Source: Branchiostoma floridae (taxonomy: Eukaryota; Chordata; Leptocardii; Amphioxiformes; Branchiostomatidae). Taken from it: 64,000 nt of DNA. The notes beneath the pieces are model-generated. The model was not told where the DNA came from, did no database searches, and saw only the letters and a program-made list of their open reading frames with translations. The position numbers and the translations under genes were made by a program. The stretch's first letter is position 1; each line of letters opens with the position of its first letter. The DNA lies in assembly GCF_000003815.2 (NCBI RefSeq), contig NC_049980.1:23721932-23785931 (forward strand). The letters are read 5' to 3'. This document shows positions 1 through 12,200 of this stretch, in pieces.

Positions 1-869
1 TGCGGTCGGGGTGTGTTCCCCGCCCACCCACCCAAGAACACACCCTCCCCCGACGTACAGGCTGATTGATAACCTAGTTAGACTTACGAACTGGTAATTA
101 AGTTGATGCTCAACCTTGAACGGAGTAAAATTGTTATGACTATTCAGCACTTAGAATGAGACACCCCGCGTGGTTCATGCCTTGTGGAACAACAACTTCT
201 TGATTCCTTCCTTAGTTGACCTCTTCTTCGCTACCTTGTATTGTATTGCTTGTATTGTATTACCGTACTTGCCGTTCAACCTTGCATTTAGTTTTTTACT
301 TGACCTTGTTACTCAGACCGTAATTGTGCTACTCGTTCCTTACTAATTAAGGTCATTATTACGCCACTCTTCTGACATGGTGGCCCCCATGTGACGTAAA
401 CTTACTGTGACTTACTGTGACTTGAGTTAAGTTGCAAGTCAGGATGCGTTAAACATCCGCTGGACAGAGCATTGGTTTAACCGACCAGCCCGACATTGGC
501 TTCACATTGGCTTCTTATACATTGGCAACCAGGGTAAAACGTGTCGCCCGCTCGCAGCATGACTTGCTTAGTTCATGGCTATTACACTTGTTATGACCAA
601 GGACGTTATATCAACTGACTGACGAGGAGCCATTAAACACCCGGCCGCCGTGATGGTGACGCCGCTACCCTACCCCACATATTGTGTCTGTGTTATCTGT
701 GAGTAGACAGGAAATGGAGTTCTCTTCGGAACTTGTGGAGAAGAGAACCAACACTCCTCACCCCCGGAAATCATTATGTATATACGTTTATGTGTATGTA
801 CGGTATGTATATACTTCCTCATCCGATAGAGCTCATGGATCAAATTTAACTCAAAACAGTCACCACTGG
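1..869. other. No gene recognised
   Basis: The sequence starts with a GC-rich CCCGCCCACCCACCC run. It contains a short TTACTGTGAC tandem near 404-421, but no open frame with domain character and no clear element ends. Confidence 0.5.
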
Positions 870-1862
870 GTAGCTGTAAACGGATTTATTTTTCCTTCAT
901 ATTGAACACTTATTTCGTTATCAATCAGGAACCTGATATTTCTGAGGCGCGCATCCCGACACTAATTCACCCTCACCCCGACCATACCGTACGGCATTAC
1001 GGGACATGCCCCCATGTATAGCTCTAGAGCTCATATATGAAATAGAAAAAGGTCGGTACCGTTATGTACCAGCCAACCAGAGGCAATGCCCTTTATGTAA
1101 AGATGGTGTTGAAGATGAGCATCATTTTCTAATGACATGCCCTACGTATAGCGCAGATAGACAAAAATTAATGGATATGATCACATGTAAATCTAGCACA
1201 CCTTTACCAAAGACAAACACATGTACTTTCAATCTACTTATGTCATGTCCAGACTACATATCTTCGTATTTAGGCCAATACATATGTAATGCTCTAAAAA
1301 AGAGAGAATCTATTGTACAGTAACAGACCGACTTGTTTAACTTGCATATTACACTATGTCAATACGCCATTTATGTTCATATTCCTGTACTATACATGTA
1401 TGTAGTTATAGACCTTAGACAAGTATCATTGTATTAATTGACTTATTACTGTTGCCCAATTGTACCATGTACAAATGTCGCGCAATAAAGTTCATTCAGT
1501 CATTCTATATATAGATCATGTTAAACCCAAGATAGGTGAAGTATATTTTAAACCCGGAAAGCCCATATTATTGGGTACATGTAAACGACACTCGCACGGC
1601 ACCCATGAATATACTGTACGATATGTATAAGTTTCATGAAGAGTTAGAGCTAATAGATTAAGTTTTTCTCAAGATATTCAAAATTCATTTCGAGCACAAA
1701 AAGTCTACAATATTGGGTATCTGTTTACGACTTCGGTTTTCTTCATATTGAACATTTTTTTTTGTTATCAATCAGGAACCTGTTGTTTCTGAGCCGCACA
1801 TCAATATCCCTGCACTCATTCACCCCCACGCCGACCATACCGTACGATATTACGGGGTGCAC
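870..1862. repeat. Diverged direct repeat of about 130-150 bp (870-1010 and 1715-1862)
   Basis: Both blocks contain CTTCATATTGAACA, then GTTATCAATCAGGAACCTG, then GACCATACCGTACG followed by an ATTACGGG run. The second copy is diverged by substitutions and small indels. The LINE fragment lies between them, so the pair may be ends or internal parts of one older element. Confidence 0.6.
1006..1500 (+). mobile_element. LINE (non-LTR retrotransposon) 3' fragment with RT zinc-binding tail
   Basis: The reading frame 1006-1323 contains CPLCKDGVEDEHHFLMTCP, the C-x2-C ... H-H-x-C zinc-binding motif found at the C-terminus of LINE reverse transcriptases, followed by LLMSCPDYISSYLGQYICNA. After the stop the sequence runs to TCATTCAGTCATTC at about 1492-1505, compatible with a LINE 3' end. 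Only the last tenth of the polyprotein is present; this is a 5'-truncated dead copy. Confidence 0.7.
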
Positions 1863-2663
1863 TTCCAAAAGATGACCTATGGGTGAGCCAAGAGGATATA
1901 CCCCCGGTACTCACCTAGTTATTCATATAACTGATGATCAAATCATCGCGGCTCTGCCGACTGATAGGTATCTCAGGCTACACAGACTACTACAGTTAAA
2001 CTATATTCCAAGCCGGTATGAACCGGCTGCTGCCATCTGTCCGTTCTGTACTGTTTGTTGATCGTATAAGGATCTGGTGACATCTCCACGCAGATACCGG
2101 AGGCGGCGATAACAGCGCCATAATGTCTCGACACCTGACAGAAAGGTGATCTTGTTTACCCTTCGATAATGTTTCGTGTCTACACTTTGAAGGTGTTTTC
2201 GCCTGCCTAACGAGTTCGCCTAAGGACCCAACAAAAGAACACGTCCAGATTGTCCCGCCCTACGCCGAAATTGCTTTGCTTGAGGGTTTATCATCAAATC
2301 AAAGACGCCCGATACAGACACATGAGATTATCCCAAACTGCCTCTGCCAATTGTTACGATTCTAACTACGAGTTTACAAATATGAAAAATACGTTTGTGT
2401 GAGGCAAATATATAATGGCCTACAATTGTATATTCCACATGACGATGGTTTCCATGTAACATGTTTTATGCAGAATCCCAGTCTGCGTTGCACGATTAAA
2501 GGAAATGTCCAAAATCCCCTTTCATATTGCGCTGTAGAACTTCAATTCGATTCTGCAACGTCATTTTCACGCACGCATTGGGGCACACCAGGCGATGTAC
2601 CACAGGGAAGGACAGCTGGGAAAACGTGCAAATTTAGCCTACACAACATCTGCTTTGAGATAA
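1863..2663. other. No gene recognised
   Basis: Two short frames (60 and 90 codons) are present, without conserved motifs, splice-phase partners or recognisable family features. Confidence 0.5.
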
Positions 2664-2878
2664 TACTGTAAATGCAGGATGCTGCGGTGGTTTATGTTCG
2701 CAGTTTTCGCGTTGCAATTTTACAGCGAACTTAAAACTAGCGCGAACATTTTTCCATGGCTGTAAGAGACTAAAGTGCATGTTGCTACCGCGAAGTTAAA
2801 ACCACCCCGAACAGGCCTTTTCCCGCTACCGCGAATTAAATTAAATTAAATCCCCGCGAACTTACAACATTTACAGTA
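2664..2878. mobile_element. MITE with CTGTAAATG termini and TA target duplication
   Basis: Inverted termini CTGTAAATGC (from 2666) and CATTTACAG (to 2876) are flanked by TA on both sides. The interior repeats AACTTAAAACTAGCGCGAAC-type and GTTCGCGG-like words on both strands, so it can fold. A related copy lies at 37172-37361. Termini and TA suggest a Tc1/mariner-type non-autonomous element. Confidence 0.65.
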
Positions 2879-3189
2879 ATTCACGCAGACTGAAAAAAAA
2901 TAGCCGCGGGGTTATGGGCGTATGGACGGAACGGGTGACATTTGTTATATCTTTAGATCGCCATAGAATCATTTCTTTACCATAACATGTGACATTTTCA
3001 CATTCAAGCATTTGCAGAAACGTAAATAGTAACCATTCAAAGTCATCATGAAAAATACGTCCCAACCACAACCAAACTGTCTTACCAGCAAATTTGTGTC
3101 AAAGCCAGACAGTGATTAGCGAACACACCCAGATTTCCAGGAAAGACCATTATATGCAGACGATGTTGTTAAAAGGTGACGCTACGCTA

Positions 3190-4850
3190 TCATACTGTAT
3201 CATATAATACTGGAGGTATTACGTCAAAACCGGTATAACCGTTTTAAATGTTTTACCTTTTTAATTAATTGTTTGTCGTATATTTCTAGTTTGGACCTAT
3301 TTTGTTCTATGTTGCGCCAATCTTGACGCATTATTTAAAGTTGGGCTCGAGCCAATCTTGACCTCGGTTCAGGGCCATGACCGGCTAAGGGGCAAGATGG
3401 GAGCGGAGCCGTGCCTTATTCCGGCCATAAATTTGCTTCATGATCACACAGATTATGAAGCAACTGTTTCAGCGGCATTTGTTAAATCGTCACAGTTTTC
3501 CTCTGGAGGCGGCCGAGAAGATTAATGCTCCCAACGAACGTACTAACGACGGAACAAACAAACATCATCTTATAATTTGCTGTGAATAATTGCACATGTC
3601 CCAACTGACAACGAGCTAAATAAGTGGACTCCATTGTTCTACACAACGCTCCTCCCCTTGTTTAACAGGTTTAGCGCATTCTTATTACGTTTGCTTCATT
3701 GATATTCGTCACTGTCACTGCCAGATATCATTATCGGGGACGCTAACTCGAGTGGGTAGTCCGCGTCTGCCTGCTCCTAGAAGAGCCGTTCCTACAAGTC
3801 TCATCTTTACCGTCTACAAACCACCTGCCGATGTGGCGATAGTAAGTGTAGTTGTATTTTCAGTCTTTATTTCACCTGTTTTATTTGCACAGTGCTTGTG
3901 TACGTTCCAGTTGTCCGATCTACACCGGACAAAAAGATTATCTGTCGCAGTGCGTCGATGGGCGTGCGGTACGCGTCTTATGACACATTTTTGTGTGTGA
4001 AAAAAGCCCCGCGTGGTGTTTGGTCTTGAGTGGACGTACGACATATACATCACGGAATATATTTTCTTCAGGCCAATCATAAAAGATCAAAGTTGGATTG
4101 TGGTTTCAACGACGTGACAATAATACCTATCAAGTTGGTATAAACGTATGTTCCTCTAACTTTTAAGTTCGTGTCACTTGACACATGACTCTGCTGAGTC
4201 TGCTCCCTTTCACTTTTACTTGGTAACTGGAGGTAATTGTATCGCGTCAAAACAGCTGCTTAAGATTACTGAATGCCTAAATTGTTCTCTTGTTTGCCGT
4301 ATTCTTCAAGTTGTGCATCTCTTGTTCTGAGTTGGGCCGATTTTGCCGCATTCTTCTAAGTGGGGCGCGGGCACATTGTTCTGGGCTGGGTCTTGGGGTT
4401 GGGTGTTGCCTTGGGCGGCTCAGGGGATGGATGGGAGGGGAGCCGTGCCTTTTTCGGTTCGTTTGACGGAATGTATTTCAAATCATGTCCCAACTTGGTC
4501 GATTTTATGACTTGTTAAAAAAAGAGGACGTTTCGTAGGTATTGAGTGCTCATGATGCAAATGTTTCAGCGTCTGTCAAATCATCACACGGGGTCGGCTG
4601 ACAGGGACCTGCCTTAAAACATGCGCGTTCAACAGGATCAATGCTTTGAACGAACGAACGAACGAAGAAACAAACAAACAGTATCATATAATGTGCTGTG
4701 AAAAGTTGCCCTTGTCCCCATTGTTGTGCACAACGCCGCCCCTTCCCTTGTTTAGCACGTTAAACGCCTTTCTATTATGCGTCATTGTCAGATATCTCGA
4801 TATGTCTGCCTGCCTCCAGAAGAGGAGTTCTACCAGATCATTTTCAAATC
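3190..4850. repeat. Two diverged copies of a block of about 650 bp (about 3200-3810 and 4200-4840)
   Basis: Shared landmarks in the same order are TGGAGGTA(A)TT, GTTCTATGTTGCGCCAA / GTTCTGAGTTGGGCCGA, GGGAGCGGAGCCGTGCC / GGGAGGGGAGCCGTGCC, ACAAACAAACA, TTGTTTAACAGGTTTAGCGC / TTGTTTAGCACGTTAAACGC and GTCTGCCTGC. No frame stays open in either. Old tandem duplication or two copies of an unidentified transposon. Confidence 0.55.
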
Positions 4851-5009
4851 TTTTTGATACCCGGAATAGATGAGCATTTGACTGATGGTATTATGTATTT
4901 TTATCGTCAAATTGATGAAGCGAATGAAAGTTAAATTATCAAACGGACACATCTCGGGCCCGTTTTCGATAAAACTGATGCTTACGGTACTACGGAACAT
5001 TCGGTTTTG

Positions 5010-5180
5010 ATATCTCGTGTTCTGGACACGATATGGCCAAGACTTTAAAGTGGTAGATAGCTCTTGTGGCTGAAAGCAAGTGGTGTGGGCCCACTAGCTG
5101 CTTGTTTTGAAACTGAAGGGGTCTGTTTAGCGTTAGACTTTGTCAGGGAATAACTCAAGAAGTTGCGAATGTATGGAAGT
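5010..5180. repeat. Fragment of the ACCTCCATG/CTCTAGTTT repeat family
   Basis: The words ATCTCGTGTTCTGGACACG, GGTAGATAGCTCTTGTG and GGAATAACTCAAGAAG match, in order, the interior of the repeats at 29640-29790 and 30665-30820. It is an isolated internal fragment of that family. Confidence 0.5.
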
Positions 5181-6636
5181 CTTGTTTTCTTATGCACAAA
5201 TACATAAATAATGAATTCTTCTTTAATAAAAGTAGGAATATAGAGCATTTTCACCGAGAAAGTCTCCTTTCTCCTTAGAAAGAAGTGGTAGAATGGCAAG
5301 ATAATAGCTTTGATATTCACAGTCTACCCAATGAACCGAAAAAGCCACGACCCCCTCTCATCATGACCTTTAGGGTCGCATGTTTCAAACTTTATCAGAT
5401 TCCTCCGGGCCCGACTGACGGGTATTCACTAAGCAGAGGTTACAGTCGAGGGGACTAGTAGTACTAGTATTGGCCGCGATTTCTTTTGTCTACGAGCTCC
5501 CTCCACGGAACTTCTGGCACCAACTTTAGCCTAGAGCTCTGCTGGGAGAATAGCCGACAGGGACCTGTCTCCGAAATCTACGACCATCCAAGCATTCTAG
5601 ACTTATCGAGCTCAGACACACACTCACAAGGGGAGACACATACACACCGACGTTATCAAATACATAACGGGAGGTGCCCCAACATGGTACGCTTTTTCTT
5701 GCGCTCAAACTCATGGCGCTCCATCGCTAGTTGCCTGAGAGTGGTCAAATTTTGATGACTGAATTTTTTACACATAGATTTGAACAACATACTTGAATAA
5801 GAAATGCATTCATGTGGTTCATGAACCTTTCGCGCTGCGTGTTACAAGCGGCAAACACTGTGAGACAATTTCGTGTATGTAACCTTCCAATTTTGTGCTA
5901 CGCTGGACAGTGTGCCTAACTTGCAATTGGTACGCTTTTTTACATTTTGCTCTCTTCAAAAGTAAGTGGTAAATTTAAGTACACAGAAAAAAATTAATAG
6001 TACGATATTTTAGCTTTCTTTTGACAGTAAAATCGTGACTGTATGTACTTCTTGTCTCACATGAGGAAGGCTGTACCTAGAACAATCCAGCTGATGTTGT
6101 TACGGGCAATGGGCTGAATGCACTGATTGTGAATGCCCGACTAAAAAAACCATTACGAAAAAACTACGACGCCAACATCAACAAAACTCTGTCTGATTAT
6201 AAGAAAATATCATCTACATCTCTCTATCAAGTCTTATTTTCATAGACAGCACGAATCATTTGTTAAAGTCCAATAAATCTTTGGAGCGTTCTCTAGTCTG
6301 CCACCTTCACAGCCACACTCCCTTGGGAGTACAATGGTGGCAATGTTTATGTCGCTTCCTTTTGGTTGCTTTTCTACTCAACAAACATTTGAAGACCCAT
6401 ATCCATAGTGTTTTATGGAGCTTTATTTATGTGTATCATGACAGTTGTGTGACTGCTTGAAAGAGTTCGTATAGTTAGCGACACGAGCCGCCAATACGCA
6501 GAGACCGGTGACCGCAGTGATTCAGCACTGTCAACATTACTGTTAGAATTCTGTTTTAAAAAAAAATGAAGTAAATATGTTAAAGTATACTTGGAATGCA
6601 AATTAAAGCTGTGTGCATGGACTTGGTTTATTACCT
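5181..6636. other. No gene recognised
   Basis: AT-rich intergenic sequence. The two overlapping opposite-strand frames near 5486-5755 show no domain, and no terminal repeats are visible. Confidence 0.5.
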
Positions 6637-8100
6637 CCATGAAATGTCATGGAATGGAGGTTATATTTTCTGTTATGTGTCTCTGTCTGTGTAGATGATT
6701 ACTCAAGAACGGCTGGATGGATTGGTTTCATACTTGTTGTGTTGGTGGGGTGTGATGAAAGCTCGAATCGATGAGATCTTGGGAGCCGTATCTGTCGTTA
6801 TAATCGATGTAATAATATCAGAAATCACCCCTATATTTGAGATATATTGATACAGGCATCGTGCTGTATGTGTTTGTTAATGGGCTTAGCTGCAAGCAGA
6901 TAGTGAGGTGACAGCTGTTTGGGGAACCCCCAGTAGTTTTATTTATGTCTGCTAAGGACTGTTTGAAATATTTGTAACAGTTGGCACAGTAGTTACCTCC
7001 ATGAAATGTCATGGAGGTTATATTTTCTGTTATGTGTCTCTGTCTGTGTACAAGATTACTCAAGAACGGCTGGATGGATTGGTTTCATACTTGTTGTGTT
7101 GGTGGGCTGTGATGAAAGCTCGAATCGATGTGATTTTGGGCGCCGTATCTGTCGTTATAATCGATGTAATAATATCAGAAATCCCCCCTATATCTGCGAT
7201 ATGTTGTAACAGGCATCGTGCTTTAAGTGTTTGTTAATGGGCTTAGCTCCAAGCAGATAGTGAGGTGATTTGTATGACAGCGTTTGGGGAACCCCGAGTT
7301 TTTTTAATATGATAATTAGTTTTATTTATGTCTGCTTAGGATATCATGGAGATGTGAAGCGTAAGTATAATTGTAAGAAGTTGAGGTACATTTAACGGTA
7401 ATGCTTAACAGGTATGGATGTCTCACATACTGTACTGCTGATTTGAGTGACATGGTGATTAAAATGCCATTAGGTCCTCTCATCTTAGATGGGTTGGGTG
7501 TCAGAAGTTTTATGGGCGATACAGATGTTCTGATTTCGTTACGATAAGGGACAGTTGTTAGTTGTCTCTTTCGTAGCCAATGGTACTTGTTTTTTAGCAG
7601 ACGGGGTTGGCGCCAAGTATTCATCTTACAGTTGATGTAGGGCTATCAGAGGAAAGTGTGCATCTCATTTTTGTACCGTGTGAACAGCTGATGTTATGAC
7701 ATATTGGTGGAAAATCAAATCACCATCTGACTAAAGTTGGCCACATCCCTTCTTCTTTCTGAGTTTCCCAACTTCCTCCCACCACACCGCTCTGAGGCAC
7801 ATAGTCGAACCTCAATAATGCTGACAACCTTAGACAGTTTAAATGCCAAACATCAAGCTGAAGGAACACCACGCTACCATATGCCGTCGACCTCTTAAAC
7901 GCACATTACACAATTAAGTGTCACATTTTAATAATTACTAATCAGATGGACATCCTCTGTGTCATTAAATAAATACACCACTACTTTCCCATAACATTTA
8001 TAACCATTACTCTCAAATACAACCGACTATAAACATACATACCATCCACAAAAAAGCAATAAATATTTCATGGTGGTATGAGGTCCCCGAACTCTAGTTT
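6637..8100 (+). mobile_element. Repeat element with ACCTCCATGAAATGTCATGGAGG start and internal 350-bp tandem copy
   Basis: TTACCTCCATGAAATGTCATGG, a perfect-hairpin start, occurs at about 6637 and again at about 6992; each is followed by the same 350 bp (TACTCAAGAACGGCTGGATG, AAGCTCGAATCGATG, CATCGTGCT, TTTGGGGAACCCC). The far end at 8070-8100 is TTTCATGGTGGTATGAGGTC followed by CCCGAACTCTAGTTTA, the same end as in the intron copies at 30470 and 31495. No ORF supports an autonomous element. Confidence 0.6.
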
Positions 8101-9187
8101 ACCTTTGTAATCAGCATAGTCAGTGGCAACAAATACGGTGTACTTATGGATAATAAGATCAGCAAAAAATCCGTGCCATCTTACGACGGGAACCATCTTA
8201 GGGCCGCCCCCGTTACAATTCTGGCGAAGGTAACGACAGCTTGTAGTGAGTGTAATAGTAACAAGGGTGAGATCAAGGCTAGAAATGTCTGGCGCAGACC
8301 AGGGTTTTAGTGATGGGTTCGGTATCTGTATTTCATCTTAGGATAATGCTTTGAGAAACGATGCGGCCAACGCAGGACATGTAACGTCATATGCGCAAGT
8401 TGAATCTTTATGTATACGCAATGAGCTTCTTTTGAAGTAAAGTCAAACCCCAACGGTAGTGAGCCCGGCAGGGCCTAGTTTTAGGTATAAGCGTAGGTAG
8501 GGTACTTGTTGTTGGCAAGGCCTAGGGCATCGTAAAATGAACGAGTTTTGCACCCTGTTGCGCTTTTTGAGTGGAACTGTTTTTCGATAGATGACTGTTT
8601 ACCTGTTTTGGGGAGGCGGATTAAAAGTTTTAAAACAAATCTCACAACCAAAGTTTTTTTTACCGATATTTTGGCTTTATTTAATCAACGAATTAAATCC
8701 GAAGGGCAAGTTTGTTTGGTAACCTGAATTGAAAAAATACATACAAAATCTACTAACAAAACCGCAGATTCTTAGCCGAAATTAGCTCCCGACTGTCTCC
8801 CGACGATGGTTAGGAGTCATTCGGGAGCTAAGTCGGCTCACGCGGCGTCAGCGGAATGTTTTGAAATTTTCACTGCGCTAATTACAGGTTACAACAAAAC
8901 ATGTTGAACAGATTCAGTCAACATATACAAAATATGCCATCATTAGATGGACTCATCTTTTCCTCGCCTTTAAGTTATAGTAGAGATAAAAAAAACAGAT
9001 ATTTTTTTACGATAGACGACTTGTCTTGTTGCAGTACTTCAGTGTATGAAATAGGTTTTATGGAATCTGCAGCCAGACGAGGTACATTACGCATTCGACA
9101 GTGACATGGTGTGCTGAATTAAGGTATAACTCGAGGTAAAGTTTTAAGTTGCAAAGGTAAAGTTTTGGTGTTTTTCCATTTTCTAGG
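8101..9187. other. Upstream region of the Ig/FN3 gene
   Basis: Contains the likely promoter and any non-coding first exon, but no TATA box, CpG cluster or clear start was recognised. TTTTCTAG at the end could be an acceptor for a 5' UTR exon. Confidence 0.35.
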
Positions 9188-9260
9188 ATGGCTTGCCTCT
9201 TACGAAAATGTTGGCTGTTAGCAGTCGTTCTCCTCCTCTCTCCATGGCTAGCGCAAGCAG
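9188..9260 (+). CDS. Exon 1: signal peptide
   Basis: The first exon encodes MACLLRKCWLLAVVLLLSPW followed by LAQA: a basic start, a hydrophobic core and a small-residue cleavage site, typical of a secretory signal. It ends AG|GTACGTG in phase 1 and joins the acceptor TTCTTGCAG before 10129. The ATG at 9188 was chosen because it gives an intact signal peptide and nothing upstream in frame adds domain sequence. Confidence 0.8.
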
Positions 9261-12200
9261 GTACGTGTGTCGCTGGTGTATAATACTAGTACTACCTGGA
9301 TCAATATCACTACAGTGCATTTACGTATTGTTATCAGTCATTAATGACTTTGGCTGCTATGAATTGTTATTCAACAGAAGATGGTTTCAAATGAGGTACA
9401 CTACTAGGTCCAAGAATTACATCTGTGAATAGTTTAATCAGGTTGACAAGTCACTGGATACCGAAGTTCTAGTACAAAATGTAATTTGTACACAACAATG
9501 TGTTTTTGCCTAACTGTCACCTTGCTCAATAATGACTGGCTCGGCCACGTTTGGGACCTAATTCTACGTCACGCTGCAGCAGCGACACCTAGCTACAATG
9601 AGACGTAGAAACAGTCATTGAGGAAGTGGAGTCACTAAAGCTAAGGGCACAACCCGTCGTACGTGCAATTTGTCCGTGCGTTTTTTTTTTTTTTTTTTTT
9701 TTTGTGGCACGTATTTCTGAAAACGTTCAGGCTGTACAAGGCAGGTGCGTCGCCCGTACTGGCACGTACGGGGGGCGAATCCGCAGCCCGATGGCACACA
9801 AAGTTTTCAACGGTGCCTGCACGTGAAGTTCTACGGCGTGTCTGTGTGTTCCAAAAGCCGTTGTATTCCCTACAAGTTCGTACGGAGGCGGTACCTACCA
9901 CTTACGGATCCCAAAAGATTGCCCACGTTTTGCACGAAGACAGCACGTATTTGCATGCACGGCGGGTTGTCCCCTTAGCTAAAACGCGTGATCTGCTGAG
10001 ATGTGCATTCTCATCTTTCGTTAACCACGTTGTGTTTGCACCTCTTTGTTTGGACGTATCTACTAATAAATCTAGTACACGATTAGAATGAAAACATCTT
10101 ATTCCAATATACATCGTGCTTCTTGCAGAAGAATTGAGCTTGGCAGCCAGTCTTGGCCTCGACCCAAACACGGTGATACTTGACCCCTTCAATCTAGAGC
10201 CGGAGGTTAGGCTGCCGTGTAGCTCACCAAGAGAAGCGCCGATCACTTACAGTTGGAGAAAGGATGGTCAACCGTTAGATCTGGTGAGGACATCCACTAT
10301 TTCTTTCTGTTTACAGTGGTTTACATAAAGTCATCATGATATGTTATATCATATACATCAAGGAGTTTCAACCTCCTTGTATACATGGACCAAACGCTGT
10401 AATCTCCACACTTTTTAAAACTTAGTCTGCAGTTACTTCCATGAAGAGTTTGTAGCTTTTATCATTATGCAACGAAAAACGAAGTTTCATTACAGTGGTA
10501 TGTACCAAAGTGCTGTATTTTGTCATAGAAAAAAAATAATATCAGAGGCAATAAAAATGATGACGTCATCAATTTGCCCCCCAAAAATCAGATTTAGAAT
10601 TCTTTAATGCCCATCTATCAACATTCGTTACGGCTCCATTCGTTCTTAATTCATTGATAAGAAAACAGTGGAAGGTCAAAATGCCAATTTAGCCAACCGA
10701 GATACCTTAAACGTGTATGAGGTGTGGCACTCAACCACGGGACATGAGGCTTTATGTCCCATTCAAGAGGTGGTCGCTAACCAAAGCTACTCATATGTGC
10801 CTGCGTAGAATGAGCAAGTACGGACAAAGTGCCTTTCCGAAGGGCACATTACATTTAGGGCCTGCTAGGGGCGTTACTAAATTCTTAGTTATCTTTTGTA
10901 ACAGAATTCTCGACAACCACCATACCAGATGGATGCCGGTGAATTGATCATCAGGTTCCCAGAGAAGAGCAAAGATGAAGGATTTTATGAGTGTGTGGCA
11001 TCAAACGCTCATGGCGTGGTTATCGCCAGGCATGCTAATTTGACATTTGCTTGTGAGTCAAACTTTATTTATTTACATTATGATGCCATTGTTCTCAGTT
11101 TCTGGATCTTATGTGACCGTGTGTGATGGTACTTGGAGGCAAAATAACGAACTACCAATGGGGTGCAGAACTCTTTCGCTCATGCAGTGCTACTGAAGGT
11201 GTGACCGGTTTTCAACTTGTTTTTTTTGGCGACGCCTCAGGGGCGAGCCTAATGTTTATAGTGTGCGACCGTTTGACAGGAATTCTAGGAATTCCGCAGG
11301 CATGCGAGGAATTTTTCTACGGGTATTTTTTTCTACGGGTATTTTCTACGGGTATTCCCTAGGGAATTTGTTTTTGTGTGTAACTTTAGTCTGCTTTGGG
11401 TATGGCGTATAATAAGATGACGTGACCGATGTTATAAACCAGGATTTCATGTTTTAATACTCGTTTCACCATCAAGTATACAGCACATTACATTTTTAAA
11501 CAAAATACCCGATATTATGTATCGTTAGGGTAGAATTGTGGGTCAGTTATATTTTTTGCTTGACCATTCGGCGTAATGATGTCGTGTATGTATGAGGATT
11601 GTTTTGTTTCGTTTGAAGGTTTTTATTTCATATCTTTCTGTTATTTCATTTTGTATGGTTGTGTGACGCTTGAATCCCTTTTTTTCTTATTGCTGTGATG
11701 TTCATTTGGTTACCAAACCATCGCGACAAAGGGGTGTACTTGTCAGTCGATTCTTCCTGTAACCTGGGGGTTGTCATGCCGGCGTTCACCTGTGGGGACA
11801 GATTGTGAGAAAGGATTGATAGTATTTTTTTCTGTTAGTTACAGGCCGTCGGTAGTGATGTAAGGCATCAAAGTAATTTAGATATAATTTATAGCAAAAG
11901 TCATACATATTGAATTACAGCGCTTATATTGTCATGTCAAGTCAAAGTCCTTCCCGCTCCATGGTGCATAGGGCGGCGCCCATGTTCTTGGAGTAACCCT
12001 GGGCCAAACAAATGCAATTACTACAGTAGGGGGCCAGGACACTGGCTGTGGTGTGTGTTCAAATTACATACTCTTTCCCGAATGCTGAGTGCTAAGCTGA
12101 GAAATTAGCACGACCATTTAACACGTCATACTATATTGGCCGGGGATCGAACTTACGACGTACCGAATGCATGGCGAAGACTTTTCCCACTCGTCTCATT

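Noticed and set aside
9641-10246. Several overlapping frames around the poly-T tract
   Set aside because: They result from a MITE with long inverted ends and homopolymers; frames on both strands share the same terminal repeat.
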